A stretch of DNA of 64,000 bases, taken from positions 7,501-71,500 of the forward strand of contig JAWQFJ010012262.1 in assembly GCA_034096865.1 (NCBI GenBank), in the 5' to 3' direction. Position 1 is the stretch's first letter. Each line of letters opens with the position of its first letter. Source of the stretch: Theodoxus fluviatilis. Lineage: Eukaryota > Mollusca > Gastropoda > Cycloneritida > Neritidae. Of this stretch, positions 20,838 through 31,405 are shown piece by piece. The notes beneath the pieces were generated by a model. The model was given only the letters and a program-made list of their open reading frames with translations, searched no databases and was not told the origin of the DNA. Both the position numbers and the translations under genes were made by a program.

Positions 20838-21280
20838 CTGCCTAATTCACTACCCTTGTCTCTAAACTCAGACGATTCCAACTGCCTGTTCCGCTTTGAC
20901 GTAATCTCATGACGTCATCTACGATCTAAGAGAATCGAAGAGACGACAAAGAAAGCAGTATATATATAGCAAAGCGCAACCTAGGATCCTCTGACGAGCG
21001 TACCTTATCTAACCGATCAAGATAACGCGGGGATAGGGGATAAATCGAGTGTTAAAAAGATAAATCGCCGTTGTGAATAGGGGCCCAGCGAACTAACTGA
21101 ATGTCGACACAATCACGCGGCACTGTTGTACATTTGCAGTCAACGTAAGATCTCGTACGACGATTTGATTCAAGGCCTAGTGCTAATTGTTTTGATGGTC
21201 TGGTCTCAGTGTCACAAAAATATGATGATTTAATCAATCCCTGACCCGGAAATGTTGGGGACAACGACCATTTCAGCGTA
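20838..21280. other. Unassigned DNA with a Harbinger-like MITE end
   Basis: Around 21030-21085 the sequence AAATCGAGTGTTAAAAAGAT to GGGGCCCAG matches the right end of the MITE at 52459-52826, so a truncated copy is present. The rest is unrecognised. Confidence 0.5.
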
Positions 21281-21282
21281 AT

Positions 21283-21445
21283 GACATCGAGTCAAACCGA
21301 GTTATCTTTCCTACTTCAGCAAAACGCTTCGATATATGTTGAACCTCTACCAGCAGGCGCCAAAATGCGATACTACGAAAAGAATATTGACGTTGATGGG
21401 TTAGATCCGTATGAAATACCAAACAGTTCATGCTATCATCCATTT
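21283..21445 (+). pseudogene. DPYEIPN exon fragment of the SWIM/YqaJ-type family, second copy
   Basis: The frame encodes a KNIDVDGLDPYEIPNS block that matches the - strand copy at 2.44-2.76 kb at both DNA and protein level, starting from a shared CGAGTCAAACMGAGTTATCT. Similarity stops after AAACAGTT, where the other copy continues into the QLPDI region, so this copy is truncated. Confidence 0.6.
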
Positions 21446-21531
21446 TTCTACAATTTACAGTGCAAAATACGAACCACGAGGGTTTATGACAAGGTCGTTA
21501 TAAATGCTTCACATACCTACAAGTTTACAAT

Positions 21532-21750
21532 GGCACAGTTGGTAGAGCATTGGGCTCTTGGTCATGCATGACCAGGTTCGATTCTACACTGAAACTTTTT
21601 TTCGAGGGGTTGTGGGTTCGAACCCACCTGGTTTTTTGTGTTTGTGTGTGTGTGCGTTTTTTCCTCCTCTTTTCTCGGAGGCTGCGGGTTCGAACCCGAT
21701 CTTCTTTTTTTCTTCTCCAAAACCTGGAGGTTCAGCGCCAGCGGTTTTTA
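21532..21750 (+). mobile_element. tRNA-derived SINE, copy 2
   Basis: TGGCACAGTTGGTAGAGCA (A-box-like) and ACCAGGTTCGATTC (B-box-like) form the head. Then come the GGGTTCGAACCC blocks, a TG run and AAAACCTGGAGGTTCAGCGC. Same order as the - strand copy at 2068-2330. The body carries two extra B-box-like blocks, so it may be a compound of three tRNA-like 3' halves. Confidence 0.8.
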
Positions 21751-21759
21751 TTATTTGGC

Positions 21760-22010
21760 ATCTGTTTGGTAATGGTAATGTTTGTAGTTATGATGGTTGT
21801 AAGGTTGGTGACGAGAATGGAGAAATGGTGATGGTGGTGGAGGTAGATGGCGGTGTTATTTGTGGTGATGGTGTTGCAGGGTGGCGGTAGTGGTGGTGAT
21901 TGGAGAGGGTAGTGATGAAACTGGTGGAGTCGTGGTGATAGTGCTGGTGGTCGTGCTTGTGGTGGCGGTGTGGTAGTGGTCATGGTGGTATTTGCGGTAG
22001 TTTTGAGATA
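21760..22010. repeat. GTG/GGT-rich low-complexity tract
   Basis: Degenerate (GGT/GAT)n sequence producing long His/Thr/Pro frames on the - strand. Not considered coding. Confidence 0.75.
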
Positions 22011-24960
22011 CGGGTGATAATGGTGGTGGTAGCCAGAGAAATCGGTAATGGAGTGGAACGTACATGGGTTGATGAGGTGAAGTGTTGGTAACGGCATGGT
22101 GATAATAGTTGTAGGTCTTCGAAGTATGCACGTGTAGAAAATGTGTTTGCTCTCCACAGTTGTCTAATACGGATACATTTGTGCTCTGAACATATGTTTG
22201 AATGATAATTTCTTCTATGTTGGCTTACAGTTGGGTGCTCCTTCCTCAGGTGTGCGACAATAGGCGCAGTGTAAGGGTTTAAATAGAACAAATGTGGTGA
22301 GCACAGTGTCTGAGGTAGGAGCACTGAGCTCCGAAAACTTGTGTATTAATCAAGCAGTTGGATCCAAGTCCCCCCTTGTTTTTTCGTCATTCTACACGGT
22401 CCAACCCCAGCTTCCATCTTCCTTATAGATTATAGATTGTCATTCAACGAAATGTAATCGGAGTTGACGGGTATTTTCTGTGTGCTAATGTGATTAATCC
22501 CGTTGATGCATCCGTAATTTGTTCTCGACCAAAAACTCGACCTAGGTCTATGTCATAATATCCAAACTCTGCCTTCCGTCTTCCAGGCTCGGCACCGGTC
22601 CTTGAGGCCAACCTACTCATGGTGGCACTGATGTCTGTGGTCGTCAAGGTTCTCTCTCCCTGACGCCAGCACTACACGCAGACGTCTAAGACTTGTCATG
22701 CAGGGCCAAGTCTGCAAACTGCCACCATAACAACCGGATCACTTTGGCATCGAACTCTGGCGAGGCCAACTTGTCCCGCCACCCTCTCCTTGAGTGCTTG
22801 GGGTTTTTTGGTGCTGTTGTACTTGTCGACTTATGACGCTGATTATCGTAACTTTTCCTGCGGGAATACACTAACCATCAACACCATGGTTTGCAAATGA
22901 AATTTCAGATCTTCTATTACATTTGACCTGTGTATGCTTACATCGTTCACATTATATGTTGCAAGTGCATAATAGTTTTCACGGAGTCTATGAAAGAATT
23001 ATGCTTACGAAATCAAAGATATGTACCATATATGTTTTTCATTATCTGCAATTTGCATCTCTGAATAAATCAATGAGTATTTTATTCACAATCCAGTTGC
23101 TCCATCAAGTTTCAGATTTGAAATATTTCTTTTGTGTCGTTAATGCCATACAACTGCACCATCTCTCCCCAAAACTTACAAATGCAAATTTGTTTCTCCT
23201 AGTATAGTAGCATCCTGATTGCTCAAATGCCTCGATTTTACTCAAGCCACGTTAGATTTGTGACGTCACACATACAACCCCCACCCCACTTCCCACTACT
23301 GCCCCTCCCCTCACCACCCAACCCAATACTTACATGCTGTTGGAAAGTTTGTCAGACGTTTGGACAAGAACTATATAGGCACTCGAGTAAGGGCATTGCT
23401 CAATAGCAAAGGAAGCCTACTGAAAACTGCATTGATAAAAGACACTCCACTGGATAGGTCAACACATTTTAGATGACGATTAGGTAAAAGTTTCAGTTAA
23501 ATTTGTATATTTCCATATTGAAACGTCATAGCCATATTTTTAAAATGTAATGAACTTCCCGAAAATGATTGTGTCATTTGGTGCGATTTCACATTCGACC
23601 AATATATCGATTTCAAGCTTACTTGCTTACTCTAAAGGTAGATGCAAATAATCTCAAAAAGCAAAAGCTATATTGTATTAGTGACATTAAGACATTAAAA
23701 ACAATTAAAATGTAATACTGTTTTTTATTATTAGATACATACAACTGTTAAGAGAAGGGAGGGGTAGGGGGGGAACTCTCGTTAATGCAATACCATAACT
23801 CAAGTCCATGTCATAATGAATAGATTCATCTTCAAGACAACGATGAGAGCGCAGTTTGATAAACTCCAAACCAAAATCTGATGCATTCGATAACTCTGTA
23901 GGCATTGATGGAGGCTCACTGTGCGCTTTCTACAACTTTCTTTCTGTCCCAACAGATTCTTCATATTAATTAGAAGATTTCGTCCCCATTCCCTTACCCT
24001 ACCCTCCAACACAGAGGGACCAAAGTAATGCTTTCATACGACTGATGCTGTTGTTCAAACTCAAACCTTTTTCGACTGTACTTTATTTTTCCTTTGCCCT
24101 TCATAGATTTTCTCTTGTATGTTCTTTAATTAACTTCCTTTTTTTCTTTGTGTAATTTAACCTAGATTCCATGCAGCAATCATTCCCAATTTAATTTCTT
24201 TTCACGGGATGAATAAAATACTTATCACTTCGTGCTATGTTTTTGAATGTCATAGCATCTATGGACTCTGTAGGCGTCCATCAGTCCTGAAGAACCACAG
24301 ATTTGTGCCGTTGGGCGTCGGTCCCGTCGACAGCGTCTGCTGTGACTCAGGCGTTTATGTGTTCATTATATGATTACGCCATTGCTGTCAAAATGTGTGC
24401 TTTTCATTCAGCACACGTTCTGAGGAGTTGATCAGCGTAAAGAACTGAAGTTTAGGGTTTCGATATTCATTTTATTTGTTCTTAAATCAGTCCAGAAAAA
24501 CACATTTGACCGTGAATTCCTACGTGACACAACATTGGACTGACATAGTATTTCCACAGTATCTCACCTATCTTTATCACCTCTATTTTGTTCTCCTTTG
24601 ATGCACATGTGACCTGGGCCATGTAACCTGGCCACATTCGAACAACTTCTCCACATGCACCATCTAAACAGTCAACACAACTCTAAGTAACGACAAACAA
24701 GGACAATAGGTCAACATTTTATTTGTTCAAAGGTGACTCAGACAAAAATGGTTTTCATCATTATCATTGATTGATTATTACCAACAAAGAAAATCACAAC
24801 AGCATGCGACAGTAACAAAACCACTTTGGTGAAGGTAACATTTTGCTTCATGTCATGTTTACCACATCATAACAATAGTCAAAACTAGCTGTTTATTACA
24901 ATACGATTCACACTGCCTCTAAAACGAGGTAATATGCGCAAGTGATCTGATAATTATGTG
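22011..24960. other. Unassigned, mostly AT-rich DNA
   Basis: About 2.9 kb without a recognised repeat, exon or element. There are small C-rich (23265-23330) and T-rich patches. Short open frames show no domain. Confidence 0.4.
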
Positions 24961-24962
24961 AA

Positions 24963-25440
24963 ACACACACACACACACGCACACACACACACACACCTAC
25001 AATCTTCACAAACACACAATGCTAGTACACGTAAATGTGGCTCCTCACCAGCCTACACATACATGTGCATCCTTTAGCACACCCCATGCATGTGCATCCT
25101 TTAGCACGCCAATGAGAGAACATGTCTATTTCTTCCTCCTCGGTAGGAGAGGCAACGTGGGTGAAGCAGCTTGCCCAAGGTGGCAACTCCAGGATCTGTC
25201 ATATCGAACGCCGATGTTGCTCGCTGCAAGCGCTCTGCCCACTGGAGGACCAGAGCCCTGACTGGTGAGACACCACGTGCATGCTGATGGAAGTGCACTA
25301 CTTAGTGACACTGCGCCACTTGGACAGTCTGCTAATCGAAAGGTCGCGGGTTCAATCACCGCCTGTGGTCCAACATTTTCTTGTCTCACAGTCTGTCCCA
25401 GGCAGGACTTCAGCTCTGTATGTCACACTGGTTTTGGGAT
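24963..25440. mobile_element. (AC)n run and diverged SINE pieces
   Basis: An AC run (24963-24996) is followed by two copies of CATGTGCATCCTTTAGCAC-type sequence. Then comes a block (25150-25240) resembling the reverse of the SINE at 40.3 kb (CTTGCCCAAGG, TCGAACGCC, CTGCAAGCG). A GTCGCGGGTTCAATCACCG B-box-like site lies near 25345. Ends cannot be set. Confidence 0.45.
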
Positions 25441-25990
25441 TAGCTGCTTAGTGGCAAATCGCCTCCTTGTACCCACTTTCCAATTCGGTCGACTCGTTCC
25501 TATCAAGGAATAAACTTCACAAAGAACATCTCCAAATTTGGAGCTAACCATTCTTGACTCTTCTAGAGAAGCTAGAACAATAAAAAGGTGCAAATGAAAC
25601 CATACAAATTTGTCTACACCCTTTGATCTAAGATCCAACGACCATAACACCTGCACCCATTGATCTGTTCCCATAACATATCGAAAATCCCGTTTTTACA
25701 TGGAAGGTAAAATGCAGCTGGATCTAAATGACTTGATCAAGTCCCCAGGTAGCTGCTTGACTTGCCTGTAGCTGCCCCTTGCTGAGCTACAGCAGCAGGC
25801 CCCAAAGTTCTGAATGAAGAGAGACTTCAGGTGACGCGCCATCAGAAAATCAACCATAACTACCGATCCAATGGCAAGGAAAAGACCTATGTATTGGTAC
25901 TCCATTAAGACTGGAGTAGCAACCAAAGACTAGTCAAAGATAGCCTTTGAGATAAGATCAGAAACATGTAACTGTAGGGATCTCAACCGT
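25441..25990. other. Unassigned DNA
   Basis: No recognised coding or mobile feature. Confidence 0.35.
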
Positions 25991-26300
25991 ATCTCTCATT
26001 AACACCAACTCATTGGCATGGAAAAACCCTATGTACTGATGATGCAATGGGACAGGAGAAGCAGGGTCTTCAACAAGTGATTGTAGAGATCTCACAACCA
26101 CAGATCTCTGACGCATTGAACATTAACACCAACTCATTGACATGGAGAAACCATGCGTACTCGTGTTACAATGGGACAGGAGAAGCAGGGTCTGTAGATC
26201 AACAACAAGTGAGTGTAGAGATCTCACAACCACGGATCTCTGACACATTGAACATGAGCACCAACTCAATGGCATGGGAAAACTCTATGTACTGGTCAAA
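25990..26300. repeat. Diverged tandem repeat of about 124-132 bp
   Basis: CCAACTCATTGGCATGG recurs at 26005, 26129 and 26261 with shared GGGACAGGAGAAGCAGGGTC and GAGATCTCACAACCACRGAT blocks between. A more decayed unit may lie upstream (from about 25860). One + frame stays open across two units but shows no known domain. Confidence 0.75.
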
Positions 26301-26576
26301 AGCTTTTTGCGATTCGGTTAAGACTTGTTGAAGTCTTTATTACTTCCTTCCTCTCCCAAATGTTATGTTTTTCGTTTGGGAGACATGTGCATCCAATTGT
26401 AATGGGCCGATGGACTGAACAATTTTTTCGTTCGTTCATTCCTTCATAGGATTAACGCTATGACATCACAGTACCCGTGCTCTCTACAGGTCGGGGAGTC
26501 ACGTTTGCTCCATCTCCCTTGTGCTGTGCACGAGTTTCAAGGTTCGCTGTTCACTGCAATGCCGTTTCTATGCACC

Positions 26577-27725
26577 GAGGCCAGCTACACCACCCACTGC
26601 CACCCTGCTGGACTGAGGCCAGCTACACCACCCACTCCCACACCTGCTGGACTGAGGCCAGCTACACCACCCACTCCACCCCTGCTGGACTGAGGCCAGC
26701 TACACCACCCACACCCACCCCTGCTGGACTGAGGCCAGCTACACCCCACACTCCCACCCCTGCTGGACTGAGGCCAGCTACACCACCCACTCCCACCCCT
26801 GCTGGACTGAGGCCAGCTACACCCCACACTCCCACCCCTGCTGGACTGAGGCCAGCTACTCCCCACACTCCCACCCCTGCTGGACTGAGGCCAGCTACAC
26901 CACCCACTCCCACTCCTGCTGGACTGAGGCCAGCTACTCCCCACACTCCCACCCCTGCTGGACTGAGGCCAGCTACACCACCCACTCCCACTCCTGCTGG
27001 ACTGAGGCCAGCTACTCCCCACACTCCCACCCCTGCTGGACTGAGGCCAGCTACACCACCCACTCCCACCCCTGCTGGACCGAGGCCAGCTACACCCCAC
27101 ACTCCCACCCCTGCTGGACTGAGGCCAGCTACACCACCCACTCCAACCCCTGCTGGACTGAGGCCAGCTACACCACCCACTCCAACCCCTGCTGGACTGA
27201 GGCCAGCTACACCCCCACACTCCAACCCCAGCTGGACTGAGGCCAGCTACACCCCACACTCCAACCCCTGCTGGACTGAGGCCAGCTACACCACCCACTG
27301 CCACCCCTGCTGGACTGAGGCCAGCTACACCCACACACTCCCAACCCTGCTGGACTGAGGCCAGATACACCCCCACACTCCCAACCCTACTGGACTGAGG
27401 CCAGCTACACCACCCACTCTCACCCTGCTGGACTGAGGCCAGCTACACCACCCACTCTCACCCTACTGGACTGAGGCCAGCTACACCACCCACTCCCACT
27501 CCTGCTGGACTGAGGCCAGCTACACCCCCACACTCCCAACCCTACTGGACTGAGGCCAGCTACACCCCACACTCCCACCCCTGCTGAACTGAGGCCAGCT
27601 ACACCACCCACTCCCACCCCTGCTGGACTGAGGCCAGCTACACCACCCACTCCCACCCCTGCTGGACTGAGGCCAGCTACACCACCCACTCCCACCCCTG
27701 CTGCACTGAGGCCAGCTACAACACA
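26577..27725. repeat. 38-40 bp minisatellite, about 29 copies, with alternating unit types
   Basis: The unit GAGGCCAGCTACACCACCCA plus CTCCCACCCCTGCTGGACT repeats every 38-40 bp. Two variants (CACCACCCACT and CCCCACACT) alternate over much of 26700-27130, giving a dimeric higher-order period of about 79 bp. Long Pro/Thr and Gly/Val frames are repeat artefacts. Confidence 0.95.
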
Positions 27726-27798
27726 GGGTTGCAGCCAGTACAATATTGTCTATATATGTTTTCATCCCTGCTGACAGTGTGCACAGAGCTGCCTACCA

Positions 27799-28394
27799 GG
27801 GCCCGTATGCAAGTCAGAAGCGGTTAACATAAACGCGTTTAGAGCTTAAACGCGGTTAGCTACACGGGCCCTAACCACGTATAAACCCGAATTGGATTTG
27901 GTATGCACGACGTGCTAAACGGAGACGTAGAGCTTAACGCCAAATAAAAGGTAAGTTATTTATAGATACTGGGAAAACCGGTTACGCTGTGAGCTTCCGG
28001 TTGTGCTTCCTGTGCTAAGTGTGGAGGATTCTGAAATATTCAAGATGACTGAGAAAGCCAAAAAGAGGGTCCGAAAATCAAACTTCACTGCAAATGAAGT
28101 TCGGATTCTAGTGGAGGAACTGCAAGTGGAACACATAACTCTGTTTAGCAGCCACAGTGACGGAGACAGTGAAGAGGGAGATTTGGGAAAGGATCAGCAC
28201 AAAGGTAAACGCCTGCGGGGTGGCAGTTCGAACTGCGAATAACTTGAAAGAGAAGTGGAGAGCCTTTAAAGGTGCTGTATTAAACAGAAAGAGGGACGAG
28301 AAGAAGACGGGAGGGGGGCCGGCTCCAGCACCAGCTGTACCGTACGAGGACGCCTTCCTCTACACCCTTGGGGAAAGGTCCAACTTGATCTGTG
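27799..28394 (+). pseudogene. Harbinger-like 5' end with Myb/SANT-like protein (frameshifted)
   Basis: GGGCCCGTATGC at 27799 looks like a Harbinger-type terminal repeat. From ATG 28045 a basic N terminus leads to KSNFTANEVRILVEELQ. After a frameshift near 28157 the next frame carries REIWERISTKVNACGVAVRT, LKEKWRAFK and KKTGGGPAPAP, ending at a donor G|GTGAGT (28394). This is the Myb/SANT-like DNA-binding domain of Harbinger accessory proteins and their relatives (NAIF1-like), which helps bring the transposase to DNA. The Harbinger nuclease itself is absent, and one frameshift breaks the domain in the middle. Confidence 0.72.
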
Positions 28395-28479
28395 GTGAGT
28401 TACTGTTTTGTATCGTTATCATTCCACATGAATTAAAATATGCATTTAACTGTTCCATTCTGGAAACTTTCACATTATG

Positions 28480-28890
28480 ATTTCATCCCCCAACCCCACC
28501 CCCTTCCCCATCGCCACCCCCCACAAACCCCATCCCCACCCCCATCACCACCACCCATCCCCAGACTCCCATCCCCACTCCCATCCCATCCCTCCTCCCA
28601 TCCCCTCCCCTCCATCCCCTCCCCACCCTCATTCCCCACCCTCCATCCCCACCCCCCATCCCCACCCCTCATCCAAACCCCTCATCCCCACCTCATCCCC
28701 ACCCACCATCCCCTTTCCAATCTCATTCCTCCTCCCATCCCCACCCCCTCCCCCCACCCCTCATCCTCACCCCCCTCCTCACACACTCTATCCCTACCCC
28801 CCATCCCCCATCTCCACCCCGCATCCTTACCCCCCAATCCCACCCACCATCCCCACCCTCTATCCCCCCTATCCCTACTCCCATGTCCAT
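28480..28890. repeat. CCCCATCCCC-rich tract (G-rich on - strand)
   Basis: About 400 bp of degenerate CCCCAYCCCC repeats. The - strand has dozens of runs of three to four G separated by one to five bases. Pro/His frames on + and Gly/Trp frames on - are artefacts. Confidence 0.9.
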
Positions 28891-28904
28891 CTTTCCTCTA
28901 TAGC

Positions 28905-28988
28905 AAATAATAATAATTGTATATTTTTAAACAGAAAAGGCTGCAGGGAGTAAAAACCGTGAAAAATTACTGGCGTCCAGAGGGTTAA
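28905..28988 (+). mobile_element. piggyBac-type right-end fragment
   Basis: The block from CTCTATAGCAAATAATAATA to GCGTCCAGAGGG followed by TTAA matches the right end at 33195-33330. The matching left end was not found, so this is a partial copy or a deletion derivative. Confidence 0.65.
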
Positions 28989-29186
28989 TTGGTACGTTTT
29001 GCCTTGATATCTCATACTACTAATAATGTTGTCAATTCTTGAAGTAAATAATACATTTGAACCCCAGCATTTATACCAAACGGGAAAGATGAGAAAAGGT
29101 GTGTATCCTAACTATGGTAAAATGTGAACACTATGATGTCACCATGAGAGGAATTTAGTATTTGTGATGTTTAATTTATTTCTCAG

Positions 29187-29380
29187 GTCCCCTGGATGAA
29201 ACCCCTCGAGGCAACAAGTACATTATGACTTTAGTTGATTATTGCACCAAGTTTCCAGAGGCTTTTCCCCTCCCATCAAAGGAAGCAGAGGAAATCTGCA
29301 ATAGCCTGCAAACATTCTTCGAAAGGTGGGGTGTCCCTAAAAGAATCTTCTCTGACCAAGGAAGAGAGTTCAACAACAAG
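29187..29380 (+). CDS. Integrase core, exon with catalytic Asp (gypsy/Ginger type)
   Basis: After a TTATTTCTCAG acceptor the frame reads PLDETPRGNKYIMTLVDYCT, then FPEAFPLPSKEAEEI, FFERWGVPKRIFSDQGREFNNK and a donor at 29381. This is an rve integrase core. YIMTLVDYxTKFPEA is strand 2-3 and the Asp in SDQGREF is the second catalytic residue. The first Asp would lie in the preceding exon, because the exon begins within the Gly of GPL. Introns inside an integrase are unusual for LTR retroelements but known in Ginger-type DNA transposons and host genes derived from them. Phase matches the next exon exactly. Confidence 0.78.
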
Positions 29381-29582
29381 GTGATTATTTATCAATTTGA
29401 CCATTTATCTCATATTCTAAACAGGCAAATGGAAAAACAAAGTCATTCTCCATGTTAAAAAACACTTGAACAAGAAGTCATTCTCTCTGCGCTGATTGAT
29501 TAAAGCTCTGGGCAGCCCTGCATACCACATTTCCCTCAACTACACTGCTCATAGTTACCTTACAGGGAAATTTCTTTTGCAG

Positions 29583-29731
29583 CTAAACTCAGCCTTATGC
29601 AAAGAGTATGGTGTAGAAAGAACATTGGCACAGCCTTACCACCCTCAGACCAATGGGCTTTGTGAGCATGCCAACCGTACCATCAAGGAACGCCTCGCCC
29701 AGGTTGGAGACATGAGGAACTCAGGGATCTG
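29583..29731 (+). CDS. Integrase core, second exon with catalytic Glu
   Basis: An acceptor (TTCTTTTGCAG) is followed by LNSALCKEYGVERTLAQPYH, PQTNGLCEHANRTIKERL and a donor TG|GTAAGT. Joined in phase 0 to the 29187-29380 exon it restores the usual NxLxxxLGI..YHPQTNGxxER..T pattern; the Glu of CEHAN is the third catalytic residue. There is no stop in either exon, so the piece may be part of a functional spliced gene or a well-preserved relic. I could not find later exons. Confidence 0.78.
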
Positions 29732-29739
29732 GTAAGTGG

Positions 29740-31400
29740 AGAATTTTAGCCTGTTTTCTAACAGTGCAGCTGATGTATGATGTATGTATGTGCTAGGAAA
29801 CCCAATGTTTCGATAAACATCAGACAGACAAAATGTGTGTTGGATGAAAAAAATGTATTCATAAAAAGTTGCTAAAAGTTTTAATTAATTAAAGTATTAT
29901 GGATGACGAAATCGAAGTTGAACCAGCCCTGTCGCGAGCAGGTTCCGTTTTTGTGTGTTAATTTTCGTGTTCATGTAATTGTGTGTGCATGCTAGGCGTG
30001 TAGTGTGGCTGTAGCGCGTTAGTACGCTCCTCGTCCGTGGTTTTTGCTGTACCACGTGGAATTCGACGTGGTGATATGTGAATGCTGTGCGCTTTTGCAT
30101 GGAAATTACGAGGCCGAAAAGGGTGAACGCTCTGATCGTGTTTGGTTTTGGGAGGACGGGGTTTGAGAGGCAGATGATAACTAGATCTCATTGAAGTAAC
30201 ATCGCTTTTGGGGTGTTCGCCAGAAGGGTGGTGCGACTGCTGTCGACCCAGTACGTGGCGTGGCTACTGTCAGCCCAGACTAGTAACTACTGTATGGTCG
30301 TTGTCGGCGTTTGCCGAACAGATAAGCCATCACCAGGGGAAGGGCTGGGTTCTTCCATGTGAGTATTTGGTGTGTGTAAATGTCTTTGAGTAGGTTTTCA
30401 CTAGGTTGTTGGTCCTCTGTTCTGGGGGTGGGTGGGAAGTTAGAATAAGCAATAGAATTTTAGAACCGTTCTTTTGTTGTTCATTCATTTTCTCTCGTTC
30501 CCATTCTCACTTCATTTGCGTCATTTCATGGTTCGAGGTGGGTTGGTTTTTGTCCAGTGTTTATTATTGTCTCTAGCAAATGATTAGGGTGCTTGTGACC
30601 CGCTAGTGATAACAATGTAGAATTTGGGTCACACACCTTAGATAGTTTTCCGTGTGTGAATATATTTGCTTGACTTTGGTAAAAGTTAAATGCTCAAAAT
30701 AGCCCTAGTGTTGTGTTAAGGGCTAAACTGTGTTTTGAATGAGTGCCGTCATATTCTTTACAGTAGAATGCCTTATTCCAGTCTAGTCCGGTGTAACAGT
30801 TTGAGTTGGGATTTGTGTACCATGTTGCATGCCATGTATGCTAATTCTGGCCATTTAGGCCTGGGTTGTATGTTTCACGGGACCGGCGTCCGGGGTCCCG
30901 CTACTCCTCATCGCTGTCTTCGTCGTCTTCATCGACTGCTACTCATCGTCCTAGCATCCCTGATGGTGCTTGCTGCTCATCGCCCTGAGCTCACCTGGTC
31001 AGGGGAAGATCGACCTTCATCGTCGGGGGCGTCTCATCATCGTCACCTTGTTTCCCTTCCTCAGTTCTGCGGCCTTTCGCAGAAGGCCGCCATGTGACAG
31101 TTGATGGACAACCGTTAAGTTTTGTTGTGCGTGAGTGACAATAGTTTAGTTGTGGCTAAGGCCGCACTGTGAGGGCCTATGGGCATACATTGAGTTTGTG
31201 TTTGATTGGGTGGTGCATATTCACCTGTGTGCTTGGTTCTATGTGTGGGGTTGCCAAAGCCTGTGTGGGTAATTTCACCAGTTTGTGTATAACTGTTTCA
31301 TCTCTCAGCGCTTGTTTGCATCAATTATAGGGATCATACCATCATCCACTATCTCACCCATCCATATCATTTCAAATTGTGGCCTAAGAGCAATAAAATC
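29740..31400. other. Unassigned DNA between integrase and piggyBac
   Basis: About 1.6 kb of TG-rich, moderately CpG-containing sequence. A 120-codon frame near 30735-31097 has no domain. An AATAAAATC at about 31391 could be an old polyadenylation site, perhaps of an LTR, but no LTR pair was found. Confidence 0.35.
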
Positions 31401-31405
31401 TTATT

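Noticed and set aside
21532..21600. A tRNA gene
   Set aside because: Same reason: SINE head with no complete cloverleaf.
26477..27765. Pro/Thr and Gly/Val repeat frames up to 293 codons
   Set aside because: Open because of unit composition; unit length varies 38-40 bp so no frame keeps the same repeat peptide.
30735..31097. 120-codon frame as a secreted or membrane protein
   Set aside because: Single hydrophobic stretch but no family resemblance; next to other TE debris.
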